Under the pieces are notes generated by a model. It was given only the letters and a program-made list of their open reading frames with translations, searched no databases and was not told the DNA's origin. Shown piece by piece: positions 15,540 through 24,356 of a stretch of 64,000 bases of DNA; within the stretch, counting starts at the first letter, position 1, and every line of letters starts with the position of its first letter. The DNA lies in contig NZ_JACCBF010000001.1 in assembly GCF_013409625.1 (NCBI RefSeq), positions 1,116,001 through 1,180,000 of the forward strand, written 5' to 3'. This DNA is from Nocardioides kongjuensis. Lineage in GTDB: Bacteria; Actinomycetota; Actinomycetes; Propionibacteriales; Nocardioidaceae. A program made the translations under genes and the position numbers.

Positions 15540-17522
15540 GTGCCCGACATCAAGGTCGCCGTACTCAGTCCTGACGCGCGCCAGGAGGAGACGGTCACCA
15601 CGGGCACCAAGGCCTGGGAGCTGTTCCGCGACGACGCCGACGTCATCGCCGCCCGTGTCGGCGGTCAGCTCAAGGACCTCTCCTACGAGCTCGCCGACGG
15701 CGACGAGGTCGAGGGCGTGCTGATCGGGAGCCCCGACGGCCTCGACATCCTGCGGCACTCCACCGCCCACGTGCTGGCGCAGGCGGTGCAGCAGGTGTTC
15801 CCGGAGGCCAAGCTCGGGATCGGTCCGCCGATCCAGGACGGCTTCTACTACGACTTCGACGTCGAGACCCCGTTCGTGCCCGAGGACCTGGTCAAGCTCG
15901 AGACCGCGATGCGCAAGATCGTCAAGGAGAACCAGCGCTTCGACCGCCGGGTCACCACCGACGAGGACGCGCTGGTCGAGCTCGCCGACGAGCCCTACAA
16001 GGTCGAGCTGATCGGTCTCAAGGGCAGCGCCGGCGAGGCGGCCGAGGGCGCGAGCGCCGAGGTCGGGGCCGGCGAGCTGACCATCTACGACAACATCAAC
16101 CGCAACGGCGAGGTCGCCTGGAAGGACCTCTGCCGGGGCCCGCACCTGCCGACCACGAAGCGGATCCCTGCGTTCAAGCTGATGCGCAGCGCCGCGGCGT
16201 ACTGGCGCGGGGACGAGAAGAACAAGCAGCTCCAGCGCATCTACGGCACCGCCTGGCCCAGCAAGGAGGAGCTCGAGGCCCACCTGCACCGCCTCGAGGA
16301 GGCCGAGCGCCGCGACCACCGCAAGCTCGGCCGCGAGCTGGACCTGTTCTCCTTCCCCGACGAGATCGGCTCCGGCCTGCCGGTGTTCCACCCCAAGGGT
16401 GGTGTGATCAAGCGGGAGATGGAGGACTACGTCCGCCGCCGGCACATCGAGGAGGGCTTCTCGTACGTCGGCACGCCCCACATCTCCAAGGACGGCCTGT
16501 TCCACACCTCCGGCCACCTGCCGCACTACGCCGACACGATGTTCCCGCCGATGGAGTTCGAGGGCGCGAACTACCAGCTGAAGGCGATGAACTGCCCGAT
16601 GCACAACCTGATCTTCAGCAGCCGCGGGCGCTCCTACCGCGAGCTGCCGCTGCGGCTGTTCGAGTTCGGCAGCGTCTACCGCTACGAGAAGTCCGGCGTG
16701 ATCCACGGCCTGACCCGGGTGCGCGGCTTCGCCCAGGACGACTCGCACTCCTACTGCACTCCCGAGCAGGCCCCGGCCGAGGTCAAGCACCTGCTCGACT
16801 TCATGCTGAGCGTGCTGCGCGACTTCGGCCTCGACGACTTCTACCTCGAGCTGTCGACGCGCGACGACAGCAAGGCCGACAAGTTCATCGGCAGCGACGA
16901 GGACTGGGCGACCGCCACCGCGATCCTCGAGCAGGTCGCCACCGAGTCGGGCCTCGAGCTCGTCCCCGACCCGGGAGGCGCGGCCTTCTACGGCCCGAAG
17001 ATCTCGGTCCAGGCCAAGGACGCCATCGGTCGCACCTGGCAGATGGGCACGGTCCAGTACGACTTCAACCAGCCCGCGCGGTTCGGCCTGGAGTACACCA
17101 CCTCCGACGGCTCCAAGCAGCAGCCGGTCATGATCCACTCGGCGAAGTTCGGCTCGATCGAGCGCTTCCTCGGCGTCCTCGTCGAGCACTACGCGGGCGC
17201 GTTCCCTCCGTGGCTGGCCCCGGTGCAGGTCGTCGGCATCCCCGTGGCCGATGCGTTCACCGACTACCTCTACGAGGTGACCGACCAGCTCAAGGCGCGA
17301 GGGATCCGGGTCGAGGTCGACGAGTCGGACGACCGGTTCCAGAAGAAGATCCGCAACGCGCAGCTGCAGAAGGTCCCGTTCATGCTCATCGCCGGCGGCG
17401 AGGACGTGGAGAAGGGCGCGGTCAGCTTCCGCTACCGCGACGGGCGCCAGGACAACGGCGTGCCGATCGACGAGGCCATCGCCCGCGTCGTCGCCGTGGT
17501 CGAGTCCCGCGAGCAGGTCTGA
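15540..17522 (+). CDS. thrS: Threonyl-tRNA synthetase
   Basis: 660 aa, full length. Domain order: N-terminal TGS (1 to about 62), editing domain with HSTAH (H73, H77), class II catalytic core with motif 2 and the zinc-binding Cys in MNCPMHNL, and C-terminal anticodon-binding domain. It charges tRNA-Thr and clears mischarged Ser-tRNA. GTG start follows GAGGAG with nine bases spacing. A -10-like TACGAT at 15475-15480 would give a leader of about 55 nt; I found no T-box. It opens the thrS-HIT-pgsA synteny block known from mycobacteria. Confidence 0.98.
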   Translation: MPDIKVAVLSPDARQEETVTTGTKAWELFRDDADVIAARVGGQLKDLSYELADGDEVEGVLIGSPDGLDILRHSTAHVLAQAVQQVFPEAKLGIGPPIQDGFYYDFDVETPFVPEDLVKLETAMRKIVKENQRFDRRVTTDEDALVELADEPYKVELIGLKGSAGEAAEGASAEVGAGELTIYDNINRNGEVAWKDLCRGPHLPTTKRIPAFKLMRSAAAYWRGDEKNKQLQRIYGTAWPSKEELEAHLHRLEEAERRDHRKLGRELDLFSFPDEIGSGLPVFHPKGGVIKREMEDYVRRRHIEEGFSYVGTPHISKDGLFHTSGHLPHYADTMFPPMEFEGANYQLKAMNCPMHNLIFSSRGRSYRELPLRLFEFGSVYRYEKSGVIHGLTRVRGFAQDDSHSYCTPEQAPAEVKHLLDFMLSVLRDFGLDDFYLELSTRDDSKADKFIGSDEDWATATAILEQVATESGLELVPDPGGAAFYGPKISVQAKDAIGRTWQMGTVQYDFNQPARFGLEYTTSDGSKQQPVMIHSAKFGSIERFLGVLVEHYAGAFPPWLAPVQVVGIPVADAFTDYLYEVTDQLKARGIRVEVDESDDRFQKKIRNAQLQKVPFMLIAGGEDVEKGAVSFRYRDGRQDNGVPIDEAIARVVAVVESREQV

Positions 17523-17525
17523 GCG

Positions 17526-18521
17526 ATGGTCGCCGGCGGTCGTCGTACGGCGCTCGCCTGCGCCACCGCGGCGCTCGCCGCCGTGCTGACGGGATGCGGC
17601 GGGTCCACGCCCTCGGGTGCCCCGCCGCTCCCGCCGACCAGCACGCCGACCGCCACCGACACCGCCGTCGACGGTGCGCCGGGCGGTGACGCCGGCGACC
17701 CGGGCGCGGACGCGAGCGACCTCGCCAAGCTGGCCGAGGAGGCCGCGCGCAACGCCGGCAAGGGCCCCCCGAGCGACATCGCACCCCGCGACGGCGAGGT
17801 GCTCGGCGGCGACGTCAGCTGGCCCCAGTGCCCGCCCGGCACGGGCATCCCCGAGAAGCAGGGCAAGGGCCTGCCGATGCCGCTGCCCGAGGCGGAGTTC
17901 GTCGTCCTCGGCCTCACCAACGGCCCCGGCTTCACGCCCAACCCCTGCCTGGCCGACCAGGTCGCCTGGGCCAAGGCCAACGACGTCCTCGTCTCGGTCT
18001 ACGCCGTGTCGAGCTACCCCAGCGCCGAGACGGTCAAGAAGTACGGCGCCGACGGACCGTACGACGCCACCGACCGACTCGGGAAGCTGCGCAACGTGGG
18101 CTACCAGCAGGCGCGCTTCAACATCGGCACCATGGGCCAGGTCGGGGTGGTCAGCCCGATCGTGTGGATCGACGTCGAGCCGGTGCCGAACTTCGACTGG
18201 AGCACCGACCTGAAGGCGAACGCCGCGGTGATCGAGGGCGTGGCGCGGGGCTACGCCGACGCCGGCTTCGCGATCGGCGTCTACTCCACGCCCCACCTGT
18301 ACCGCCGCGTCGTCGGCGACCTCAGCCTCGGCGGGGTGCCGGAGTGGCGGGCCGCCGGCCAGACGTCACGCGACGAGGCGCTTAACCGGTGCGGACCCGA
18401 CTGGTCCATCCAGGGCGGCACCGCCGTCATGGGACAGTGGGTGGAGCAGCAGCGCGACCTGAACCTCACCTGCCCGGGGATCGCGGCCGACCTCGGCCGC
18501 TGGTTCCACCGGTTCTCGTGA
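17526..18521 (+). CDS. Lipoprotein with glycoside hydrolase-like TIM-barrel domain (GH25/DUF1906-like)
   Basis: 331 aa. Signal sequence with lipobox LTGC (Cys 24), then a Pro/Thr/Asp-rich linker to about residue 75. The globular part begins with GGDVSWPQCPP, continues with VVLGLTNGPGF, IVWIDVEP and GVYSTPH, the strand pattern of glycoside hydrolase-like barrels that act on or bind peptidoglycan. The acidic residues in IDVEP fit a GH25-type active site, yet activity is unproven. Starts 3 bases after thrS, so it is likely co-transcribed; it is not part of the conserved thrS-HIT-pgsA set known from mycobacteria. Confidence 0.78.
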   Translation: MVAGGRRTALACATAALAAVLTGCGGSTPSGAPPLPPTSTPTATDTAVDGAPGGDAGDPGADASDLAKLAEEAARNAGKGPPSDIAPRDGEVLGGDVSWPQCPPGTGIPEKQGKGLPMPLPEAEFVVLGLTNGPGFTPNPCLADQVAWAKANDVLVSVYAVSSYPSAETVKKYGADGPYDATDRLGKLRNVGYQQARFNIGTMGQVGVVSPIVWIDVEPVPNFDWSTDLKANAAVIEGVARGYADAGFAIGVYSTPHLYRRVVGDLSLGGVPEWRAAGQTSRDEALNRCGPDWSIQGGTAVMGQWVEQQRDLNLTCPGIAADLGRWFHRFS

Positions 18522-18561
18522 CCGGGCTCGTGCACGTGGGGCGACGTGAGAGGGTTTCGTC

Positions 18562-19308
18562 ATGACCTCGGAGGGTGTGGACACCGAGCCGCTCGACGGG
18601 CGTCGGCGGCGCTGGCAGGAGCACAACCAGGTGCGCCGCCAGGTGATCATCGACGCGGCGATCGCCGTGCTCGAGCGCCAGGCGCCGGGCGAGGAGGTCC
18701 AGGTCCAGGCGGTCGCCGACGAGGCGGGCATGAGCCGCACGGTCATCTACCGCCACTTCGAGGACCGCTCCGACCTCGACCGCGCCGTGCAGCGGGAGAT
18801 CTGCGACCAGGTCGGCGGTGAGCTGCTGCCCGCGCTGTCCTACGACGGGACGCCGGACCAGATCATCCACCGCATCGTCGGCAGCTTCATCCGCTGGGCC
18901 GAGGCCCACCCCACGCTGTACTGGTTCGCCGAGCGGGACCTCGCCGGCTGGGGCCCGAGCCCGCTCAGCCAGGCGGTCGAGCAGGTCGCCGAGGGCATCG
19001 AGGGGATCATGGCCATCGTCGTCGCGGCGTTGGGCGTCGAGCTCACCGACGACGACCGAGCCGCCCTCGACCCGTGGGTGTTCGGCATGATCGGCGCCGT
19101 GTTCGCCGCGGTCCGCCGCTGGCTCGAGCGCCCCGTCCGCGAGCCCGGCATCGAGGCCTGCATCAGCATCCTGTCCGAGTCGATCTGGCTGCAGATCAAC
19201 GGGATGGCTCTCTCCCGCGGCCTCAACCTGCCCGACCTGCCGGTGGCCGAGCTGCTCCAGGCACTCGGCCCGGCCGACGGGGAGTCCGGCTCCGAGGGCG
19301 GCGCATGA
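18562..19308 (+). CDS. TetR-family transcriptional regulator
   Basis: 248 aa. TetR DNA-binding domain at about residues 18-72 (IIDAAIAVLE, VQAVADEAGMSRTVIYRHFEDRSDL). The C-terminal domain is alpha-helical with a GMIGAVFAAVRRWLE segment typical of TetR_C-type regulators in actinobacteria. Its TGA overlaps the ATG of the HIT gene by four bases, so regulator, HIT hydrolase and possibly pgsA are coupled. This suggests a link to phospholipid or nucleotide metabolism, but ligand and targets are unknown. Confidence 0.88.
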   Translation: MTSEGVDTEPLDGRRRRWQEHNQVRRQVIIDAAIAVLERQAPGEEVQVQAVADEAGMSRTVIYRHFEDRSDLDRAVQREICDQVGGELLPALSYDGTPDQIIHRIVGSFIRWAEAHPTLYWFAERDLAGWGPSPLSQAVEQVAEGIEGIMAIVVAALGVELTDDDRAALDPWVFGMIGAVFAAVRRWLERPVREPGIEACISILSESIWLQINGMALSRGLNLPDLPVAELLQALGPADGESGSEGGA

Positions 19309-19853
19309 GCCCCACCACCGGGCCCGACGGGCTCGACCGGCTCTGGACGCCGCACCGGATGGCCTACGTCCGCGGCGAGGCCGACGACCAGGCGGAGGCG
19401 CAGCCGGCGCACGCCGACCCGCGGCCGGCCTGCCCGTTCTGCCGGATCACCGCCGACCCGGCGACCTCCACCGACGACGAGCTGGTGGTGGTGCGGGGGC
19501 GCACGGCGTACGTCGTGCTCAACCTGTACCCCTACAACCCCGGCCACCTGATGGTGCTGCCCTACCGCCACGTCGCCGACTACCTCGACCTCGACGACGA
19601 GGAGACCGACGAGGTGACGGCGCTGACCAAGGCGGCGCTGCGCACCATCCGCTCGGTCTCGCAGCCGCACGCCTTCAACGTCGGGCTCAACCTCGGCGGC
19701 GCCGCGGGCGGGTCGCTGTCGGGACACCTGCACCAGCACGTCGTACCGCGCTGGTCGGGCGACGCGAACTTCATGACCGTCATCGGCGGCACCAAGACCC
19801 TGCCGCAGCTGCTGGGGGAGACCCGCGACCTGCTGGCCGCGGCCTGGCACTGA
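19305..19853 (+). CDS. HIT-family hydrolase (Ap4A phosphorylase-like)
   Basis: 182 aa. N-terminal CPFC motif (zinc-binding CxxC) and the histidine triad GHLHQHVVP; LYPYNPGHLMVLPYRH is the nucleotide-binding strand region. In the corresponding mycobacterial locus (Rv2613c) the family member is a diadenosine tetraphosphate phosphorylase, so degradation of Ap4A-type alarmones is the best guess; this is by synteny. Four-base ATGA overlap with the upstream TetR gene, and followed after 53 bases by pgsA. Confidence 0.9.
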   Translation: MSPTTGPDGLDRLWTPHRMAYVRGEADDQAEAQPAHADPRPACPFCRITADPATSTDDELVVVRGRTAYVVLNLYPYNPGHLMVLPYRHVADYLDLDDEETDEVTALTKAALRTIRSVSQPHAFNVGLNLGGAAGGSLSGHLHQHVVPRWSGDANFMTVIGGTKTLPQLLGETRDLLAAAWH

Positions 19854-19892
19854 GCCGGTGGTGACGATGGGGTCCACCAAGTGACCATCGAG

Positions 19893-19898
19893 TAGGTT
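19893..19898 (+). promoter_or_regulatory. -10 hexamer TAGGTT of a leaderless promoter
   Basis: Eight bases before GTG 19907 of pgsA, giving it a promoter separate from the TetR-HIT pair. Confidence 0.45.
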
Positions 19899-19906
19899 CC
19901 TGACCC

Positions 19907-20548
19907 GTGTTGGAGCGCTTCAAGGAGTTCTGGGCCGGGACCGTGCTGCACCCCGTGGTGCGGCTGTTCATCCGGCTGGGCATCAGTCCCGACGCGGTCA
20001 CCCTCGTGGGCACCATCGGTGTCAGCGCCGGTGCCCTGATCTTCTTCCCGCAGGGCGAGCTGCTCGTCGGCGTCCTGTTCATCACGGCGTTCGTCTTCAG
20101 CGACCTGATCGACGGCCGGATGGCCCGTGAGACCGGCCGGGTCTCGAAGTTCGGCGCCTTCTGGGACTCCACCCTCGACCGGATCGGCGACGGCGCGATC
20201 TTCGGCGGCCTCGCCCTCTACTTCGCCGGCACCGGCAAGGACCAGGGCGACAGCTACCTCTACCTGTGCGTGACGCTGTGGTGCCTGGTGATGGGCTCGG
20301 TCACCTCCTACGCCCGCGCCCGTGCCGAGTCCCTCGGCATGGACGCCAAGGGCGGCATCGCCGAGCGCGCCGACCGGCTCGTCTCGATCCTCGTGATGAC
20401 CGGTCTGGGAGCGCTGCTCGACCTGCCGATCCTGATGTACGTCACGCTCTGGGCGCTCGCCCTCGCGAGCACCTACACGGTGGTCTTCCGGGTGCTGAAG
20501 GTGCGCCGCCAGGCGCTCGCCGCCGAGGCCGGCCCCTCCGGCTCCTGA
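19907..20548 (+). CDS. pgsA: Phosphatidylinositol phosphate synthase (CDP-alcohol phosphatidyltransferase)
   Basis: 213 aa membrane enzyme with about six helices. The full family motif is present: D66, D69, G70, A73, R74, G83, D87 and D91 (DLIDGRMARE ... GAFWDSTLDR). In actinobacteria the paralogue next to thrS and the HIT gene makes phosphatidylinositol phosphate from CDP-diacylglycerol and inositol 1-phosphate, the first step to PI and PIMs. GTG 19907 is used because a -10 TAGGTT lies eight bases upstream. The PatA acyltransferase and PimA mannosyltransferase genes that follow it in mycobacteria are absent here. Confidence 0.92.
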   Translation: MLERFKEFWAGTVLHPVVRLFIRLGISPDAVTLVGTIGVSAGALIFFPQGELLVGVLFITAFVFSDLIDGRMARETGRVSKFGAFWDSTLDRIGDGAIFGGLALYFAGTGKDQGDSYLYLCVTLWCLVMGSVTSYARARAESLGMDAKGGIAERADRLVSILVMTGLGALLDLPILMYVTLWALALASTYTVVFRVLKVRRQALAAEAGPSGS

Positions 20549-20667
20549 ACCCTCCGGCGCGCCCGAGGCCGCGGCGCACGAACATGTGGTGAAGCCTCTC
20601 TCGCGGCGCTGCCGGAAGGCGGTGTCCGCGCCGCCTCCCCGGCGTCGGGAGGACGCACCTCGCGCCG

Positions 20668-20673
20668 TACGAT
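20668..20673 (+). promoter_or_regulatory. -10 hexamer TACGAT of a leaderless promoter
   Basis: Seven bases before ATG 20681 of pdxS. Confidence 0.5.
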
Positions 20674-20680
20674 TGGTCAC

Positions 20681-21574
20681 ATGAGCGAGCAGCAGGAGCA
20701 CGGCACCACCCGAGTCAAGCGCGGCATGGCCGAGATGCTCAAGGGTGGCGTCATCATGGACGTCGTCACCCCGGAGCAGGCGAAGATCGCCGAGGACGCC
20801 GGCGCGGTGGCCGTCATGGCGCTGGAGCGGGTCCCCGCGGACATCCGCGCCCAGGGCGGCGTGTCGCGGATGAGCGACCCCGACATGATCGACGGCATCA
20901 TCGAGGCCGTCTCGATCCCGGTGATGGCGAAGGCCCGGATCGGCCACTTCGCCGAGGCCCAGGTGCTGCAGTCCCTCGGCGTCGACTACATCGACGAGTC
21001 CGAGGTCCTCACGCCGGCCGACTACGCCAACCACATCGACAAGTGGGCCTTCACGGTTCCCTTCGTCTGCGGTGCGACCAACCTGGGTGAGGCGCTGCGC
21101 CGGATCACCGAGGGCGCCGCCATGATCCGCTCGAAGGGCGAGGCCGGCACCGGCGACGTCTCCAACGCGGTCACCCACATGCGGACCATCCGTGCGGAGA
21201 TCCGTCGTCTCGGGTCGCTGGCCGACGACGAGCTGTACGTCGCCGCGAAGGAGCTCCAGGCGCCGTACGACCTGGTCGTCGAGGTCGCCCGCACCGGCAC
21301 GCTGCCGGTCGTGCTGTTCACCGCCGGCGGCATCGCCACCCCGGCGGACGCGGCGATGATGATGCAGCTCGGTGCCGAGGGCGTCTTCGTCGGCTCGGGC
21401 ATCTTCAAGTCGGGCAACCCCGCCCAGCGTGCCGAGGCGATCGTGAAGGCCACGACCTTCTTCGACGACCCCGACGTGGTCGCGAAGGTCTCGCGCGGCC
21501 TGGGCGAGGCCATGGTCGGCATCAACGTCGAGGAGATCCCGCAGCCCCACCGCCTGGCCGAGCGCGGCTGGTGA
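20681..21574 (+). CDS. pdxS: Pyridoxal 5'-phosphate synthase subunit PdxS
   Basis: 297 aa TIM-barrel enzyme. Catalytic D27 and K84 ([10 protein letters not shown]) are visible, with the phosphate-binding SKGEAGTGD and [12 protein letters not shown] loops. It joins ribose 5-phosphate, glyceraldehyde 3-phosphate and ammonia (delivered by PdxT) into PLP, as a 12+12 complex. Its partner pdxT is not next door but 7.4 kb downstream, beyond the alternate-signal cluster. The transcript is predicted leaderless from a TACGAT box. Confidence 0.98.
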   Translation: MSEQQEHGTTRVKRGMAEMLKGGVIMDVVTPEQAKIAEDAGAVAVMALERVPADIRAQGGVSRMSDPDMIDGIIEAVSIPVMAKARIGHFAEAQVLQSLGVDYIDESEVLTPADYANHIDKWAFTVPFVCGATNLGEALRRITEGAAMIRSKGEAGTGDVSNAVTHMRTIRAEIRRLGSLADDELYVAAKELQAPYDLVVEVARTGTLPVVLFTAGGIATPADAAMMMQLGAEGVFVGSGIFKSGNPAQRAEAIVKATTFFDDPDVVAKVSRGLGEAMVGINVEEIPQPHRLAERGW

Positions 21575-21610
21575 CCCCGGGCGGGCCCTGCCCGCCCCGT
21601 GCATGACACC

Positions 21611-21650
21611 CCGAGGGTGTGGCGACGCGTGAGCGTTGCCACACCCTCGG
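21611..21650 (+). terminator. 18-bp hairpin separating pdxS from the alternate-signal cluster
   Basis: Arms 21611-21628 and 21633-21650 pair over 18 bp with a single G-T, loop GTGA. It is followed by TAAAATTCTG, not a U-run, but the stem is very stable and 36 bases after the pdxS stop. The rest of 21651-21794 shows no gene; it contains the leader of the next gene and a GGGGAC pair. Confidence 0.75.
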
Positions 21651-21763
21651 TAAAATTCTGGGCCTTTCGTCCCGATTCCCACCCGCCGACGCGCCCACCC
21701 GTGCTTGCCTTCGTCCTGGATCGCGGGGCGCTCCCTGCGCCGCGACCATGACGAACCAGACCT

Positions 21764-21784
21764 GGGGACAACAGGCATGGGGAC
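21764..21784 (+). repeat. GGGGAC pair upstream of the first alternate-signal gene
   Basis: GGGGAC at 21764-21769 and 21779-21784, 15 bases apart, within 31 bases of the start codon. A like pair occurs at 25370-25389 before another gene of the cluster. Function unknown. Confidence 0.4.
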
Positions 21785-21794
21785 TGGAGATTCG

Positions 21795-22340
21795 ATGAAG
21801 AAGACGACGAAGGGCGCGCTCGCGGCAGGAACCGCAGCCGTCCTGCTCATGGGTGGTGCGGGCACCCTGGCCTACTGGACCGACAGCGACACCGTCACCG
21901 GGTCGAGCATCACGAGCGGCCACCTGAGCCTCGACGCCTCGGCGTGCCAGGGCACCACCGGCTGGCTGCTCGAGGGCGCTCCCTTCGACCCCTCGACCGG
22001 GACGCTGATCCCCGGCGACACGCTGAGCAAGACCTGCAACGCCGTGGTCAACGTGAAGGGCACCCACTTCACCCAGGTCGACATCCAGGCGACCGCGCCG
22101 AACGGCCCCGCCGCCGCCGCTCCGTGGGACGAGCTGACGGTCGCTGCGACGGTCAACGGCTCGACGACCGGCGCCAACAACGTCGCCGTCAGCCAGGGCG
22201 CCAACAACATCCCGGTCTCGATCACGGTCACCTGGCCGTACGGCCCCAGCGCCGACAACGACCTGAACGGCGACCTGACGACCGCGCTGGGCAACATCGC
22301 GATCACCGCTGTCCAGGACCACAAGGCCGACCCCAACTGA
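21795..22340 (+). CDS. Exported protein with alternate (SipW-type) signal peptide, substrate 1
   Basis: 181 aa. Lys-rich n-region (MKKTTK), hydrophobic stretch to about residue 25, then AYWTDSDTVTG at 26-36, the signature of alternate signal-mediated exported proteins of the RER_14450 type cleaved by SipW-like peptidases. The mature part is a beta-rich domain of about 145 residues with a single pair of cysteines and many Thr/Asn, no enzyme motif. TasA/CalY-like fibre or surface protein is a plausible role by analogy only. ATG 21795 follows CTGGAGATTCG, a fair ribosome site. It is the first gene of the cluster and is followed 13 bases later by its probable peptidase. Confidence 0.82.
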   Translation: MKKTTKGALAAGTAAVLLMGGAGTLAYWTDSDTVTGSSITSGHLSLDASACQGTTGWLLEGAPFDPSTGTLIPGDTLSKTCNAVVNVKGTHFTQVDIQATAPNGPAAAAPWDELTVAATVNGSTTGANNVAVSQGANNIPVSITVTWPYGPSADNDLNGDLTTALGNIAITAVQDHKADPN

Positions 22341-22353
22341 TCCACGCCGGCCG

Positions 22354-23082
22354 TTGTTCTCGTGGATCCGGCAGGTCGTCGCCTGGCTGGTGATCATCGG
22401 TGTGGTCGTCGTCCTGGCCGCCGCGGTCGTCGTACCGCGGCTCGCCGGGGCGACGCCCTACACAGTGCTCACCGGCTCGATGCGGCCGGACCGTCCGCCG
22501 GGAACGCTGGTCGTCGTCAGGCCGGTCGATCCCGACGACCTTGCGGTGGGGGACGTCGTCACCTACCAGCTCGAGTCCGGGGAGGCGACGGTGGTCACCC
22601 ACCGGATCGTCGCCATCGGGAACCAGCTGGACGGAGACCTGGTGCTCACCACGCAGGGCGACGCCAACGACGTGCCCGACCGGGAGCCGGTCAAGCCGGT
22701 CCAGGTCCGGGGACGGCTGTGGTACTCGATCCCGTACCTCGGCTACGTCAACAACGCCCTGAGCGGGAAGCAGCGTCAGGTCGCCGTGCTGGTCGTCTCG
22801 ACCGGCCTCGTCGGCTACGCCGCATTCATGTTCGTCGGTGCGGTCAGGGACCGGAGGCGGGGGCGGCTCGCTCCGGCATCCGGCGACGCAGCCGCCGACA
22901 CCCCTGACGACATCGAGATCACCGACAACACCGACGACATCACCGAGCCAGACGCGGTACCGGTCGCACGACCCGAACCGCACCAGCAGCGGGGCCTGCG
23001 TGGTCCGCTGCTCGCCGCGATCCTCGTCGTGGCGGCCGTGCTCCTCCTGCTCCGCCGCCACACCGGGCGCGGACGCGACTGA
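22354..23082 (+). CDS. SipW-type signal peptidase I (S26B), peptidase 1
   Basis: 242 aa. TM helix at about 8-27, then the catalytic Ser42 in TGSMRPDRPPG and, instead of the Lys of ordinary bacterial enzymes, His83 in VVTHRI; the GDANDVPD acidic motif follows. This Ser/His arrangement marks the ER/archaeal/SipW class that cleaves alternate signal peptides. A second TM lies at about 148-166 and a third at the C-terminus (about 222-236), separated by an acidic, disordered-looking linker. Start is TTG 22354 with no clear ribosome site; a GTG 36 bases later is possible but would cut the first helix. Its likely substrates are the upstream and downstream exported proteins. Confidence 0.86.
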   Translation: MFSWIRQVVAWLVIIGVVVVLAAAVVVPRLAGATPYTVLTGSMRPDRPPGTLVVVRPVDPDDLAVGDVVTYQLESGEATVVTHRIVAIGNQLDGDLVLTTQGDANDVPDREPVKPVQVRGRLWYSIPYLGYVNNALSGKQRQVAVLVVSTGLVGYAAFMFVGAVRDRRRGRLAPASGDAAADTPDDIEITDNTDDITEPDAVPVARPEPHQQRGLRGPLLAAILVVAAVLLLLRRHTGRGRD

Positions 23083-23101
23083 CAATCCAGGAAAGGTCCT
23101 C

Positions 23102-23761
23102 ATGATCCGCCGATTCGCCTCGCTGGTCGCCGCAGCCGTGCTGGCTGTCTGCGCGTCGGCTGCGCCGGCACGTGCGGACGGTGAGATCGGCCTGAGCAGC
23201 GACGGGGTCACCTGGGTACGCCAGCTGACCACGCCGCTGTACGACGCCGGCTTCGCCTGGGTCCCGGGTGACGTCGAGGAGCGCAGCTTCCGGGTCCGCA
23301 ACGACGGCCCTTCGGCGGGTGAGCTCACCGTCGACGTCGTCGCCGGCGATCCCCAGGCGTTCCTCGCCTCGCCCGACCTCCTGCTCGAGGCCCGGGTCGG
23401 CTCGGGCCCGTGGGTCGAGGTCGTGCCAGGCACGACGCACCTCCAGCCGGCTGTCCTGGACATCGCGAAGGGTGCCGACACCAGCGTCACCGTGCGCGGC
23501 ACCCTCCGCGCCGAGACGACGGGCCACATGGACGAGATCGCGCCGTTCGAGGTCCGCGTGACGATGTCCGAGGACGGCGACGTCGGTGGCCAGGAGGAGG
23601 GGGAGGACGACGGTGAGGTCAACGGCTCCGCGGCCCTGCCCGACACCGGAGGTCCCTTCGGCGTCGGCGTCATCTGGCTGGCCGCCGGTCTCGTCGGCGC
23701 CGGCATCGCCCTGGTGCGGCCCGGTCGCCGCCAGCGGACGGAGGTGGCCGACCGTGGCTAG
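23102..23761 (+). CDS. Cell-wall-anchored protein with LPDTG sorting signal
   Basis: 219 aa. Ordinary Sec signal peptide with ARA-D cleavage near residue 25, a beta-sandwich-like extracellular domain (about 27-155) with the strand pattern FRVRNDGPSAGELTVDV, an acidic linker (EDGD to EVNG), then LPDTG at 179-183, a hydrophobic segment (187-205) and a basic tail (RPGRRQR). This is a complete sortase sorting signal; no sortase gene lies in the window. AGGAAAGG precedes the ATG. Its stop overlaps the next gene by eight bases, so the anchored protein and an alternate-signal substrate are made together. A role as anchor for the secreted proteins is inferred. Confidence 0.85.
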   Translation: MIRRFASLVAAAVLAVCASAAPARADGEIGLSSDGVTWVRQLTTPLYDAGFAWVPGDVEERSFRVRNDGPSAGELTVDVVAGDPQAFLASPDLLLEARVGSGPWVEVVPGTTHLQPAVLDIAKGADTSVTVRGTLRAETTGHMDEIAPFEVRVTMSEDGDVGGQEEGEDDGEVNGSAALPDTGGPFGVGVIWLAAGLVGAGIALVRPGRRQRTEVADRG

Positions 23762-24356
23762 GCACGACGCGCGGCACCGCGCGGACCGCGCAGGATGGTT
23801 CGGTCAGGGCCGGACCAGGGCGTTGCTGTCCGCCGGCCTGCTGCTGGGGACGGGGGCGGTCGCGACCTCGGCGTACTGGACCGACCACGAGACCGTGACC
23901 GGCGCGCCGCTGCACAGCGGGTCCCTGCACGTCGACCTCGAGTCGAACTTCCGCGTGAAGCCCGAGACGATCAGCAACTGGGCGGACCTCAGCCTGGCCA
24001 ACCTGGTCGACGGCACCAGCCGCGCCGGGATCATGACGGTCAAGAACAACAGCCGTGGTCACGCGAAGCTGTCCTACCGGGTCCAGGCCGGCGCGACCAA
24101 CGCCCTCGGCGGGGCGCTCAAGCTCACCGTGCGGCGTGGCGGCACCGTCAGCAGCGGCACCTGCACCGGGGGCACCCTCATCGGCAGCGCCGGGGCGACG
24201 CTCAACGGCTTCAACCAGGCCATGGACCTCACGCTCACCCCCGGGCAGTCGCACGACCTCTGCCTCCAGGTCAGCCTGCCGGCCGGCTCGAACATCGCCC
24301 CCAGCGCGACCTCCACGGTGACCTTCACCTTCCCCGCCAAGCAGGAGCCGTCGTGA
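23754..24356 (+). CDS. Exported protein with alternate (SipW-type) signal peptide, substrate 2
   Basis: 200 aa. Basic n-region of about 22 residues, hydrophobic stretch (24-38), then AYWTDHETVTG at 40-50, almost the same motif as substrate 1. The mature domain is beta-rich with NNSRGHAKLSYRVQ and a C-terminal VTFTFPAKQEPS; two or three cysteines. GTG 23754 is set by GGAGGTGG just upstream and overlaps the LPDTG gene by eight bases. Its TGA overlaps the following ATG, so it is coupled to the peptidase-fusion gene. Not recognisable as an enzyme. Confidence 0.82.
   Translation: MARHDARHRADRAGWFGQGRTRALLSAGLLLGTGAVATSAYWTDHETVTGAPLHSGSLHVDLESNFRVKPETISNWADLSLANLVDGTSRAGIMTVKNNSRGHAKLSYRVQAGATNALGGALKLTVRRGGTVSSGTCTGGTLIGSAGATLNGFNQAMDLTLTPGQSHDLCLQVSLPAGSNIAPSATSTVTFTFPAKQEPS

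Noticed and set aside
15522..18296. A 924-codon open frame antisense to thrS and the lipoprotein gene
   Set aside because: Composition is low-complexity Asp/Val/Gly/His typical of the complementary frame; thrS motifs on the plus strand are complete.
20549..20680. A riboswitch or small RNA before pdxS
   Set aside because: The GC-rich hairpins do not match any class I know, and the TACGAT box next to the ATG predicts a leaderless mRNA.
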